A stretch of 64,000 bases of DNA, from contig JASDFA010000016.1 in the NCBI GenBank assembly GCA_035772735.1, positions 172,179,001 to 172,243,000 of the forward strand. The letters are read 5' to 3'. A model generated the notes under the pieces. The model ran no database searches and was not told the origin of the DNA. It saw only the letters and a program-made list of their open reading frames with translations. The DNA is from Datura wrightii. Taxonomy: Eukaryota > Streptophyta > Magnoliopsida > Solanales > Solanaceae. Below, one piece after another: positions 23,701-35,790 of this stretch (position 1 is the stretch's first letter; each line of letters begins with the position of its first letter). Position numbers and translations under genes: made by a program.

Positions 23701-25390
23701 AAATCATTATAACCAATAAATCTTTTATTTACTGCGGCACGTGATTAACCATACCAACACTTGTATGATACAACCCAGAAGAAAATGCAGGCAACTTTTT
23801 ATGCATAAATTTTTTCCGCCTTTATCATAGTAATATAAAGGTATTCAATCTTTCCTTCATTGATAGTCTCAACATAATAGCCATTTTGGCGAATAACTTG
23901 AAACTTAACAAGTTTCTTTAAGACTTACTACAATATAGTGCGTTGTTAATAACCAATATTGTTCCTCAAGGTAGTAATAAAGTTACTCTTCTAGAGCCCT
24001 AATCAATTTTATACTACCACATATTGTATTAACATGTGCCTTTTTTATAGTCAAATGAGAGAAATATTTTTTTTCTCTTAGTATAGTGTGAGTTGTAGCA
24101 CTATCCAGTAGGCATATATCTCCATTGCTCATCTTGAATTCTATTGAAGACCGTAAAAGTTTATATTTAATCTTCGTAAAAATAAAAATACATCATAAGA
24201 AATAAGAAATCTAACAATATTGCAGGAGAACTTAAATACTTTTTTTTTCTTTTCTCTAAAAATAAAAGCAACATAAAAGAAACATAACAACTAAAAATAT
24301 ATAAAAAAAGAAAAAACATAATTATTTTCCCCAGTAAAATGATCAAATTTCATATTTGATCCCCAAAAAAGTCTTCAACTTTCAAATGAGTAATATCATC
24401 CAGGCCATCAAAATCATCATCTTTTAAAGCTAAATTTGCTTCAAATTATCATCATATTTTGTGAAGGCCCTGCTTCAGCATCATTTTTAAAAGTGAAGTT
24501 TGACTCTGCTCGAGCATTAGCAGATGAGGCACCACCTCTATTTGTCTTTCTTTTGAAAGAATTTTGATAAGGCCTAAAAAAATACTCAGGTGCCCGAGAT
24601 TCATTCTTCTAGTGACCTTTCATACCACAAGATGACAATTGCATCTTGAAGGATTGCTTTGAGAATCCATATTGTTCTCCCTTTTATGGTGACCACCACT
24701 ACGACGATTATTATATCGTCATATGTCATTGCCACGCCTATGTACATTATTATGACCCCGACTTTTATTTTATCTTTTTTCAGACTGGTTATATGCTTCA
24801 ACAACATTTGCTTCCAGTAATGGAGCAGTTTCAGTGGGACGAATTTCATGATTTTTCAGAAAAAGAGTATTATGTTGTTCAGTCAAAAGAAGGCATGATA
24901 TCAAATCAGAATATTATTAAATCCTCTTTCATGGTATTGCTGCTGTAATACCAGATTTGAGGTATGAAAAATTGTTAGTGTCTTTTCCAGCATATTCTCA
25001 TTTTTTATATCTTTCCTACATAATTTTAATTGAAAAGTAATTCTGTATACAACATATTTATATTCACATATAATTTTTAATTCCTGTAAGCGTAAGTGAA
25101 TCCACTCATATTGAGCCCTTGGTAATATCGTTGCCTTAAGGTGGTCATACCTTTCCTTCAATCTAGTCCATAATTCAAGTGGATCTTTTACTGTAAGGTA
25201 TTCAACTTTCAATCCTTTATCCAGATGATGATGAATGAAAACCATAGCCTTCGCTTTGTCCTAGCTTGATGTTGCATTACCCTATGTAATAGCGACACTA
25301 AGACCTTTAGTGTCTAGTTGAATTTCAGCATTGAGTACCCATGACAAGTAATTTTTTCCGAAAAAATATCAAGTGATATACAAGTTTTGA
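23701..25390 (-). pseudogene. Copia gag (and protease region)
   Basis: 25245-24901 gives the UBN2-type gag domain (VKDPLELWTRLKERYDHLK, YEWIHLRLQELK). The N-terminal block NYLSWVLNAEIQLD is at about 25350-25300. A degraded CCHC knuckle can be traced at about 24640-24595. The protease region (23900-24150) is too decayed to show an active site. Stops and frameshifts throughout. Confidence 0.7.
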
Positions 25391-25854
25391 TAAATTTGAC
25401 ACGATGAAAACTATTACAAAAATAATAAAGTTAAAAATAATAACAATATTTATAAAGCCAAAAGTCATAATTTCATCATGGATCCGATAATTAATTAGAG
25501 AGAAAATGACACTCGTTTTATCAAACTTAGATCTTATGCAGAATATCCATCACCACATAAATAACTCATAAATTTAAGAGAAGACAATATTCATCAATTA
25601 CTTTGGTGAGTCAACACAATTTTTATTCTTAATGGGGTAAATTATCATAGTTTCTAGGGAATCAATTAAACTACGAAAGTAAGTAAAACAGATATGGTAG
25701 CAAATTTCATACTAGAAGAAGGAATAAAAATGATATGACCATTAATATTGTTAATTGACTACTCGAGTTGCGGACAGTTACCTCTTCACTCTTAGTGTTA
25801 AACCTTCTTGGATATGGGATAAATTTGTAGACGGTATGAAACTCAGTTAGCTAG

Positions 25855-26171
25855 AGTCTCGTATTGATAACATGTTGTAAAACAAAACTTAGAACAACAA
25901 TATAAAAGACAAGAGATACAATATAAAATAAGAGAAAACAATGTAATAAGATAATTTTCTTCTTTCAAGTATGTATGATTTCATCCTCAAAACCTCTATT
26001 TATAGGATTACATTGAGGAGCATCAAAGGTATTCATAAACATGACATTAGCCCTTGAGAATGTGGGGAAGATTAATGAGAAGAGTGGAGATGTGGGTATT
26101 ACTACACATAATGGTGGGAATTATACCTAAAAGTTATACACATCCATAATTAACTAATAATATTTACAACA
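25855..26171 (-). repeat. 5' LTR of copia element with degenerate primer site
   Basis: LTR 25873-26171 (299 bp) bounded by TGTTGTAAA and TTTACAACA. Minus-strand TATA in CCTATAAATAGAGG at about 26002-26015. Directly inside the LTR (25855-25872) the minus strand reads TGTTATCAATACGAGAC, a diverged iMet-type primer site. The other LTR is not in the window. Confidence 0.75.
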
Positions 26172-29100
26172 ATAACTTATTAAAATAATGTATGATTGAA
26201 GGTATAGGTCAAAATTTTTTATTTTTTAAAGGCAAAGTTAATTTGTTTTAGGCATGCATGAGATGAAATAATCAAAACTAAACAGCGTTAATTTAGTTGG
26301 GTCTTGTTGTAAACAAAATGGTGCCAGTAAATTCTACCACAGTGTGGATTCAACTTTCAATATCATTTTTCTTTTGGGAAATTTACATAATTGGCCAATT
26401 GGAGAAAAATATTTATACGCCTTATCCTTTTATTTTTATACTCCCTTAATTAATTATAGAAAATACCTCATCTTGCAATCCTTCATGATACCATTATAGT
26501 ATATTCATATACTTTCATGGTTCATGGTATCACTGAGGATGAGCAGTCCTTTAGGAATAACGCGCAGAACTCCTCAATCCTTCACAATACCGTCATAGCA
26601 TATTCATATATTGTCATGGTATCAGTGAAGAATGAGCAGTCCTTCAGGGATACACTCTTTAATCATGCATGACACCATCACAGTATATCTATATATTGAC
26701 ATGATATACTTCATGATACCATCACAGTATATTCATATACTGCCATGATATATATCATGATACTATCACAACATATTTATATACTTCCATAGTATCTTAT
26801 GCGCGAAAAACCTTCAAACTCGTAGTAGGAAATGAATTGTAATTATTTGTGCCGATCGAATATTACGATAATTAATATAAAGCGGTCCTCTTTATGTAAT
26901 TAATTTAATATTTGATCTATTTTATGTACTTTTCTGTTTCTTTTTTTTCTCGTTCTCATTGTAATAAATAAAAAAATTAATATAAAATAAAATAAAAAAG
27001 CATGTTAACCCCTCAGTCATGGACTAACTTTTCTTTTGATTCTTGTGGCATATGATTTTACATAATTAATTTTTAGTTAAATATGTGTTTTTGATTTTTT
27101 AGGTAGAAAATATGTTAAATTTAGATTAATTTTTAAAAGTATATATCCTTAAATATATAATAATAACACAAACTTAACATAACATATGAATAATTAAATA
27201 ATAAATATTTATATATATATAGAAAATAAGACTCATAATTATAAACTATTGCAGAAGATTTTCATTTACAATTCATAGCAATAAATTTCTTACAAAACCT
27301 ATATAAAAGCAGCGAAAATTCCAGTTATAACTGAAAAGCAATAATTTTCTTCCCTAATTTATGATTGAAATTTTTCGTCCCACATTCTAATTGATTCTAT
27401 CCCATATTTTTCTCTATTTTGTTTGCTTGAACAAATTTAAAAATCACGCATAACCTAGTTCAAAAATCGCTCAGTTATACATAAGTTATACACACAATAA
27501 TCACATATATCTCAATTAATATAAATCGGATTCCATATACATTTTGTACCCGTCTCATATTTTAAAGAGTAATTTATGAAAAAAGTCATGTACATTTCAT
27601 ATACATTATGATCACACATATCACAAAAATAATAGAGACCAGATTCTACACAAATTTATGCACATCAGTTTTCAATATTTTATTAAAACTATGGTATAGA
27701 TAATTTATACAGATTTCATATACAAAGTGATCACAAATATCTCAAAATGAATATAAACATTCTCTTAACTTTTACAAGAAGGACCAAATTTTGGAAAAAA
27801 TATATTGCGCGTTTAGTGCATATATATTATATACAATGATAATACATGTATAATTTTTTAATCATTACTGTTCTACTAGTACAATATTTGATTTGAATAT
27901 ATAAATAATATATTTATAATATAATTATATGCAATCTGAATGAAAATAGTATATTGCTATTGCGTGAATAGGAGATCTTGAATATTCATGTTTTCTTTGG
28001 CAACTTTTTAAGTGTTATGAAAATCTCTTCTTCTCCCCTATTTTCTTAATTATATGACTCAAGTCGTCATAAATTCTCACAAGTAAATCTCCATACCCTA
28101 ATTTAAATCCAAGAAAAAGGCAAAATAAATTGAATTAAAAAGTAATGCCACTCCTAGACCCCTTAATATAAGGCGTTGTTATAATTAATAATAAAATATC
28201 AGATTTTGATCCATTGATATCATTAACTCTATCAAATTTTTTTCGTGAAATACCCCATAAAAAATAAATACTCTTTAGGTTCAAAAATGAAGAGGACAAA
28301 TAGATTTTTTTTTCATGATCAACGTTATAAAACCCTATTAAGATATACTCTTCAAATCTAAAAATGAAGAGAACAAACTTCTGAAAAAAACTGAAAACAA
28401 GTAATAAATAACAATTCTAGATCTTTTACAAGAGGCAATGTTCATAAATGCCTTTTTATTCATGACAATGAAACTCAAAAACATAAATAAACTAGAATAA
28501 TGTAGATGAAATCGGACAATAAATCAGTAACTAGTAACTCAGTGATAATAGGATTAAAGGTTGGTTGATGAAGATTGAATCGTGGGTTGAATTTGACAAA
28601 AGGAAAAAATCAATTTTGGATGAAATACACCTAAAAACCGTGGTGTAAAGAGAAATTTTTAAAATTTAAAATAAAATCGAAAGAAGATGGATAACTGATA
28701 GAGAAAACAAATTAAGTTTCCAAAATTAAGCCTCACAATTATGAGGCTGGAAAAGCCCAAATCTACTATAAAATATAAAATCTTACCGTGTTTCACAAAT
28801 AAAGAAAATATATGTATATTTAGTAATATAAAGTCTTATTTAATTGTGATGAATAATTTTCCGTTTACTAACTATGTGGTTAATAATTTAAAAAAATTAT
28901 AATTATTCATAAATTAAGGGGTTAATAGTGCACTTATCAAGTAATTCAAACTTAAATATACTTAACTAAATATCTCAATAATTAAAATACAAATTTATCA
29001 TAGCAAAAATTCTATTACCCTTGAAAATCTCACGCCAATAAGTAGTTTTTTTGGCAGATAGGAGTTTAGAATACTGTTGAAAATGATATTGAATTAGAGA

Positions 29101-30061
29101 TGATTGGATATTAGATTTTTGGCAGTGTTTCGAAAGACATTTTGAGGAGAACTCTAGCACGAGCATAGTAAAAATGATCAAGACAAGAATGAAAAATATT
29201 GTAAGAAGTAAGTCTCATTTATTTGGGTGTATGCTTTAAGTGTTGGGCGAATTTTTATTTTGAGGCGTAAGTCTAGAAAATTTCTCCTAATTAAAATTAA
29301 AATTTCTAGAAAAGTTTTTAAATTAATACTAAAAAACATAAAATTTAACTTGTTATTAAATTTTAAAAAGTTAAAATACTTTAAAATCTAAATATTTTTT
29401 ATTGTTACCCTGATGTTTATTCTTTCTTTTCGTATTTCACTGGGTAAAGAAAAGAAAATTATCAATATGCAAACTACAAAATAAAGACGCATCATCCTTC
29501 ATCACTTGCTTTGATTTGGTACTTCTAATTGTAGGTTCCTTCTTCACATTTTTTTATAAGTTAATTTATAAATTTCTATTCAATTTTTTTAAAGTGTCTT
29601 TTGAGATGAGCAGTTCTAATTTTACTAAATTTTAGTCAACTATTGATTTAATTAAAGTTTTAAGATGAATTAGTTTTATATACATTTTCACTTTATTTTA
29701 TATTTTCTTGAACTTTCTACAAATTCTATGTAGTTTTTAATTATACTAATTTATAAAATATTAAAAAGTAAAATGCACGAGGCTTACGTCCAAATACCTC
29801 AAGATTTACGCCTCACACCGTATCAAATAAAATACCTCGCTTTGCGCCCGCGCCCTTTAAACACCAATCCTTGGTAATTGTAGGGGATTTAGAATGATAA
29901 TAACTAAGGTTTCAAATCAGTTGATTAGGCTGAATTGAGAATATTAAAATGGGATGAGTTAATAAATGAGTGGGCCAAAGTATCCTTGAAAGATAGAATA
30001 TTCCCTCTCAGCACACTATATGCCTTCCCTTAGGCGCATGTTAGTGTGTTTATGACGTTCA
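26172..30061. other. AT-rich non-coding stretch
   Basis: No credible gene, RNA gene or complete element. The minus-strand frame at 28975-29181 has no recognisable domain. Contains a cluster of TATGATACCATCACAGTATA-like repeats (26470-26815) and a possible decayed inverted-repeat element (about 29228-29875). This is the oldest-looking sequence in the window. Part of the end near 30066 may be the 5' side of the LINE at 54636. Confidence 0.6.
26470..26815. repeat. Imperfect tandem palindromic repeats
   Basis: Five or six imperfect units based on CATGATACCATCACAGTATA followed by TTCATATACTGCCATG. Each unit is itself close to an inverted repeat (ATACC..AGTATA / TATACTG..TAT). Unit spacing varies from about 50 to 110 bp. 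Confidence 0.6.
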
Positions 30062-30066
30062 CTAGC

Positions 30067-31746
30067 TGATAACGCTCAAACTCATACTCCTGACAAAGTA
30101 TGAAGCAGACATTATCAATAAAAAATTCAACAAAGAAGTTGGGGTCGAACCCACAGGAAATATGGTAAGAACTAGACTAATGCTGGTATTTAAGCTTGTT
30201 GGTGTGTTATCTCCAAATTGGGAGTTTATAGAAAAACAATCGTAAAACAAGTGTGAGAATCAGTTGTTGTTTATCAAGATTTGCAATTAACTAGGGTAAA
30301 TGTTCTCCATGGGTTCATAACTACTTTGGGTTTACACTCGTGATCAATCCCAATGCTTACTTGTAGAACTGATAACTAGGGTTCATCCAAACGACTGGTT
30401 CGTCCCTGTTGGATGACTATACTCAATCACCGAGTTAGGTCTCACGAGCGATTTCAATTGAACCGTTATCAATTTATTCCAAATTAACTATCCTGTGATA
30501 ACAATTCAAGTTATACAATGATCATAAAAATCAAGGCTTTGTTGTAATTCTATTTTTCTGATCTCTACTTCTATAGGCTCAAGAAAGTAAAGAATTCAGG
30601 AAAGTCTTAATGTTGTGCTTCGTTAAGAAACAATTAAAGATGAAGAGAATACAATACAAGCATTTAGTATTGATTTCGAATCACTTTGTGTAACCCTAGT
30701 TCGTTAATCCATCATGGTTCTGACAACCCTAGTTGTGGAGGTTTTAGCCTCTCATGATTGTAAGATTATGATTAGTATTTATAGACAAATATATAATTAA
30801 TTACTTACAATGATGATTGAAAGAAAACCTACTTTGGATATCCCAAGAAAATATGATGAACGAATTCAAGAACAATTGAGAAATCCAAGTTATGATCTCA
30901 AGAATTGCTCTCCAATGTTGTCAAAAACTAATCACAAACTTGATAATCAACTTCTCTAACTAATTCTGACCATCTCTCAACTAAAAGAAATATAAAAAGT
31001 ATTTATACAGATAATAAAATCCTTTTCCAAAGTTAACAGAGAAATAACCAAATCTGGCGACGTCACATCTTAGGACTCCTCCTACGACCCGTAACAGGAT
31101 TGTACAAGTCGTGCCTTGTCTTGTACATTCCTTGGCTTCTGCAGACTTTTCTAAGTGTTGGTATCTAGTAAAACTCGTAACATGATCCCATGAGTTGTAC
31201 AATCCAATCGTAATTTGGCTCTGAGAACTTTGGCATCTTCTGAAGATTTCTACGAGTGTCTTGATACGCCTCATACCTTGCTCCTACATCTCATAACAGC
31301 CTGTCGTATCATGAGAACTACCAAGTCCCAAAAATCACTGAAGCTTTCCACGGCTCCTGGTACCGGCATAGGTAGATGCTACGATCCATAGATGCTACCC
31401 GTATTAGGAGACTTCAATTATGCAAATTTCTCTGAAGTTTTCTACGACTCAAGTTACAGCTCTTACCAGGATGGTACGGCTCGTACTGAGAGTCATACTT
31501 TGCCTTTTCCTTGTACCAATCTTCTGATCTTTTCCATGAGTCTCAGTATGGCTCGTACAATCTTGGTACGACTCGTACTGAGATCAATACTTGGCTGCTT
31601 TTCTGCAACTTTTGCACATTTTCACTCCAAAATCTATTTTCCCTGAAAACAAAGTAAAAACACCTCATATCCGTATAAACATACCTAAGTCCATGCTAGT
31701 TTCCTAGTTTTAAGCGTCGAAACTGTCGTAAACTCACAACACATCA
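30067..31746 (-). repeat. 3' LTR of Y2
   Basis: 1680 bp, TGATAACGC to CACATCA. Minus-strand TATA at 31000-31007. Clearly diverged from the 5' LTR of the same element, so Y2 is an old insertion. Palindromic TACGACTCGTA-like motifs at about 31070-31590. Confidence 0.88.
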
Positions 31747-33357
31747 ACACCCTCAACTTAAGACTTTTACATGTCCTCAGGAAAAGAAAACAAAAACTAA
31801 AAATGATGCTTAACTAGAAAATAAACCTAGGATACTACAGCCAACACCAATCAAAACTTGCAGTATGAGCACAAACAACTTTTGACCCTTTTTCATGTAA
31901 ACCAAATCAACTATGCACATCAAGTGACCACAAATCATAATAAATAGCGATCAAGATATGTCATCTAGTTATTAGCAGAGAATCAGTTATTACCAATGCT
32001 TTTCACAGAGACAACTGGCAGAATAAAACACAAAACCATGTACCCTCACAGCAAATGGTGTCCCCAACTCACAGATATATGAAAATGTGTAAACTTGAGA
32101 CTAAACAAGTAAAACTCTCACTCTTACAAGGAAATTCTAAATACTGCACATTGGATATTATAGGTTTGCCCTTATTTTCTCTACTTTGGCTCTTCAGCTG
32201 GTCAGACTAGGATCACTATAGGACTTTATTTAGCTTGTAATGTAGGCTTCGGGTTGGGTATGATAAATATGAGATTTTAGTGACTAAACCCTCCTTGGCA
32301 CTACATACTTGTGGCTCCACTTTTCACTTATTTCACCCTTTTCTGATTTTTTAATTTTTTTCTCCCTTTTCTCCATTTTTATGCAATATATGGGTGTGGT
32401 GTGTTTTCAACTTTTTCATTCATTTTTTTTAATTTCCTTTTCAATTTTTTTCAGCTCTTATTTTTCTTTTCTTGTCAAACCACCTCATTTTTAACCCTTT
32501 TTTCTTTCTTTTCCTTTTTCACCTCCCCTATGCACCCCTACCTAGCCACTCTCAACTTAGGCATTTCGCCTATGTTGAGGTTCACAATGTCCAAGGAGGG
32601 ACCAGGGCCAAAACAGATTATTATTAAAAAAAATGGGTAAGGTGAATTGGTTAATAAAAAAATGGTCCATTTAAGGCTCAAAATAGGAAAGGGAATCATA
32701 TCATTTTGGTAGGGCAATTTTAAGTTAAAATAGGCTAAACAAAGACGGCCTATGACCCTTTCCTAACCAACTATACTAAAACCTATGCAAAGACCAACCA
32801 GGCAAGTTCTAGATCATGTATGCAGTATTGAACTAGGTATATGATCTCACTCGCTCATGGTACATGTTTTGCATTCATTCTACCTATCCGGTTCATACAT
32901 GGCCAACTATAATTACTCATGCTAATACATTGAATGACACAAAAAGATCTATAGAAATCATGCTTTGCAGTCAATAAGTACACAGCTAACTATCCAAACA
33001 ATTTTAAACAGGGTCATTTTTTTCAAAACTTCAAAACTAGCGTACTTTATTGACTGAGTAATCCTAAGCTACTTTCTAATTAAACAAAAACATCCTAAAC
33101 ATGTCGATTCTAGTATATAATATGCCCGAGGGAAAAGAAACACGGCATGAAAAATCCTCGGACGAATCAAAAATCCCTAAAAATATACAAGTACACCCCC
33201 TCCCTTTTGAAAAGCATGCTTTGTCCTCAATGCATAGAATAGAAAAACATAAGGGAAAGAGACATACCTGGGGCTACTCAGGCTTCACCTTCCATGGGTT
33301 GTCTCCCATGCAGCACCTAATTTTAATGTCGCAGCATGATGTAACTTCCGTGATTCT
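31747..33357 (-). other. 3' non-coding region of Y2
   Basis: Polypurine tract at 31747-31766. Conserved hairpin at 32550-32580. Pyrimidine-rich tract at 32330-32520 that gives spurious frames. Hairpin CATGGG/CCCATG at about 33293-33310. No gene seen. Confidence 0.6.
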
Positions 33358-34322
33358 TCAGGCGTTATCAAGGTACACTGCCTCAATTCCTGTTATCTCC
33401 TCAGTGTCTCCCAGATACAACTTTATCCTTTTCCCATTCACCTTGAAACTCTTATCTTGATTTTCAAGCTCCACTGCACCATGTGGAGACACATTCACTA
33501 CTGTAGACAGTCCCATCCACCTAGATTTTAATTTTCTGAAATGCAAATGGAGCCTTGAATTGAACAGTAAAACCAAATCACCAGCATTAAACTCCCTCTT
33601 TGCAATCTTCCTGTCATGATAGATTTTTATTCTTTCCTTATAAATGGATGCACTCTTATAAGCTCAAAGCTGGAATTCATCTAACTCATTGAGTTGGTTG
33701 AGTCTCAACTTGGCCGCTTCATTGTAATCTAAGTTCAACTTTTTCAGAGCCCATAATGCCTTATGGTCTAACTCTACCAGCAGATGACATGACTTGCCAT
33801 AGACCAGCTGATATGGAGATGAGACAATGGGAGTTTTATAAGTTATTCGATATGCCCACAATGCATCATCGAGCTTCCTAGACCAATCTGTCAGGTTGGT
33901 ATTCACCGTTTTGGCCAAAATAGTCTTTATATCCCTATTAGAAACTTTCACCTTCCCACTTGATTGAGGATGGTAAGGTGTTGCCACCTTATGCTTCACA
34001 CTATATTTTTCCAGTAGAGTTCTAAAGAGGAGGTTACAAAAGTGTGATCCACTGTCACCGATGATTGATCTGGGAATACCAAACCTAGAAAATATGTGCT
34101 TCCGCAGAAATGCTGCGACACTTTTTTCTTCATTGTTAGGTAGTGCAATAGCCTCTACCCATTTGGAGACATAATCCACCGCCACCAAGATGTATTTCAT
34201 CCCATATGAGCTAACAAATGGACCCATGAAATCAATACCCCATATATCGAATAACTCAACTTCACCAGGATAGAGGTCAATGGTAACTCATGCTTATGAG
34301 TAATGCCACCTTATTTTTGGCA
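33358..34322 (-). pseudogene. Integrase core and C-terminal domain of Y2
   Basis: 34227-33664 (187 aa, open) covers the core: [29 protein letters not shown] with the second Asp, then [11 protein letters not shown], where the catalytic Glu is Lys (GAA to AAA). The first Asp (GIDFMGP) is in frame just upstream. The C-terminal domain is at 33576-33358 (FNSRLHLHFRKLKSRWMG, FKVNGKRIKLYLG) after a frame break near 33600-33660. The 5' part of the gene is on the far side of X1 at 44308-44620. Confidence 0.85.
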
Positions 34323-35270
34323 CTAATTGTCCCCGGCTGGTTCGGTATGTGTTAAAAACCGACACGCAAGTGTACGTGGTCAAACAAGTAATAAAGTGGC
34401 TAAGTAGCCAAGTATCGATCCAAGGAGGCTGCTCTGGATATGCAAAATTTCCTAGTTCACTATATTTCTATTCAATTTCTAACTATGCTAACAACTATCC
34501 AATCAAGAATTTAGGGAGTTTTGTTTCTAAACTAATTATATACTAAACTTAACAACTATTATTTACGTTGAATTCAGACAATGGATATGCTCATGCCAAG
34601 GTTAAGAACGAGTAATGGAGTTGATAATTATGATAATTTGGTCATCCTCTTCTTCATATTGCTAGTCAAGAACGTTTGCCTAGAAATTAAAACTCTCGTA
34701 TTTAATTTCACTTTAGAATCATAAACCATTCGTCTACATTTCTGTGATCAAATGAAATTTATGACCTAACACTACAATTCCGGTTCCTAAATTGACTAAT
34801 ACGGCTTTCAAGTATATTTCTATCAAGAAAGCACATCAAAACCCAATTTTCCCAAATCAAGTTAAGAACAATACCCTATTAATTCACAACTTTCCAATTT
34901 CATGCTCTCTCGAGTGAAATTGGACTTTTTAGATATACATTAATGGTGGCCAATCAAGAATGTACTAAGCACAAGAATTAATAGAACAATATGCAAGAAG
35001 AAGAAGAAACCATATCAATTATTACCAATAATCATTACACAAGTTCAAAACCTCAGCAAGAAAGGAATTAGCCACTCATTCTTGGATTAATCGTCCTAGA
35101 ATGAGTGTAAATCATGCATACAATTGAAGGAAAAGAAGAAGGGAAGAGAAGAAAACTCTTATCTTTTCTATTCTTCAACTGCCACAAAACCACGTTCCTC
35201 TCTCCACTCCTGAACTTTGCTAAAAACTAGAACTAAAAGAAGACTCTCTTTAAAAATAACCTAAGTGTGC

Positions 35271-35278
35271 TATTTATA
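35271..35278 (-). promoter_or_regulatory. TATA box of X1 LTR
   Basis: TATAAATA on the minus strand, about 35 bp from the first perfect stem-loop. The same box in the 5' LTR, where it would drive the element, is at 43783-43790. Confidence 0.75.
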
Positions 35279-35311
35279 CTAGTGGGAAATTTTTCCCGGA
35301 ATAACAAGCAA

Positions 35312-35545
35312 CGTGTCACGGAGGCCAACGCGGAGCACTGCCTCCGTGACACGGCGTGGACGCGGACCCTCTCAGGAAATTGCAGGGTCCGGATAATTGG
35401 TCTCAACGTGGCACGGAGGCCATCGCGGAGGCCTATCTCCGTGCCACGGAACTGACGCGCAGCCACACTGGAAATTGCCTAATTAATTCCTGCCCAGGCA
35501 GTGTGCTACCGCGATGGCAGCGTGGCACGGCTCCATCGCGGAGCC
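35312..35545 (-). promoter_or_regulatory. Stem-loop array in U3 of X1 LTR
   Basis: Stem 1: CGTGTCACGGAGGC (35312-35325) pairs perfectly with 35340-35353. Stem 2: CGTGGCACGGAG (35407-35418) pairs perfectly with 35437-35448. It differs from stem 1 by a T-A to G-C pair change on both arms. Stem 3: GGCTCC (35529-35534) with GGAGCC (35540-35545). Loops share CGCGGAG-like cores. The same array is in the 5' LTR at about 43824-44057. Confidence 0.8.
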
Positions 35546-35790
35546 AGTGTAAAATGTGCCATCCAAGGTCTTTTCCACGCTCGCATCCAAGTCCAACTCC
35601 GACATAGTTCCAACACGCATTTTAGCTCCTAAAAATCACATTATCCTGCAAAACAAATGCTAATCATGTTGGTTAGTATAAATTCGCATTTTATTACCAA
35701 ATACATGATATTATATACACATTGCACAACAAACAAGGTAAAAATGATACGTTTGAGTATCACTTGGGCATATAAATCTGCCCAAGATCA

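Larger units (their letters stand above)
20293..26171 (-). mobile_element. Ty1/copia element, decayed, 3' end cut off
   Basis: Minus-strand order from 26171 to 20293: 299 bp LTR, gag, (protease), integrase, RT, RNase H. Copia order (integrase before RT) is clear. RNase H is truncated at 20293 by the Tekay LTR; the remaining 3' part should lie left of the window. A hAT MITE interrupts the region behind integrase. Confidence 0.85.
34328..35790 (-). repeat. 3' LTR of X1
   Basis: 1463 bp, TGTCCCCGG to AAGATCA in plus orientation. TATAAATA on the minus strand at 35271-35278. Three stem-loops lie upstream of it (35312-35353, 35407-35448, 35529-35545). Outer minus-strand tip hairpin CTTGGGCA/TGCCCAAG at 35763-35786. 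Confidence 0.95.

Noticed and set aside
28975..29181. 68 aa minus-strand frame in the AT-rich region
   Set aside because: Low-complexity composition, no domain or neighbouring signal.
35267..35607. Frames of 62-83 aa in the X LTR, repeated at 43779-44119
   Set aside because: Run through the stem-loop array; identical because the LTRs are identical. No start context or domain.
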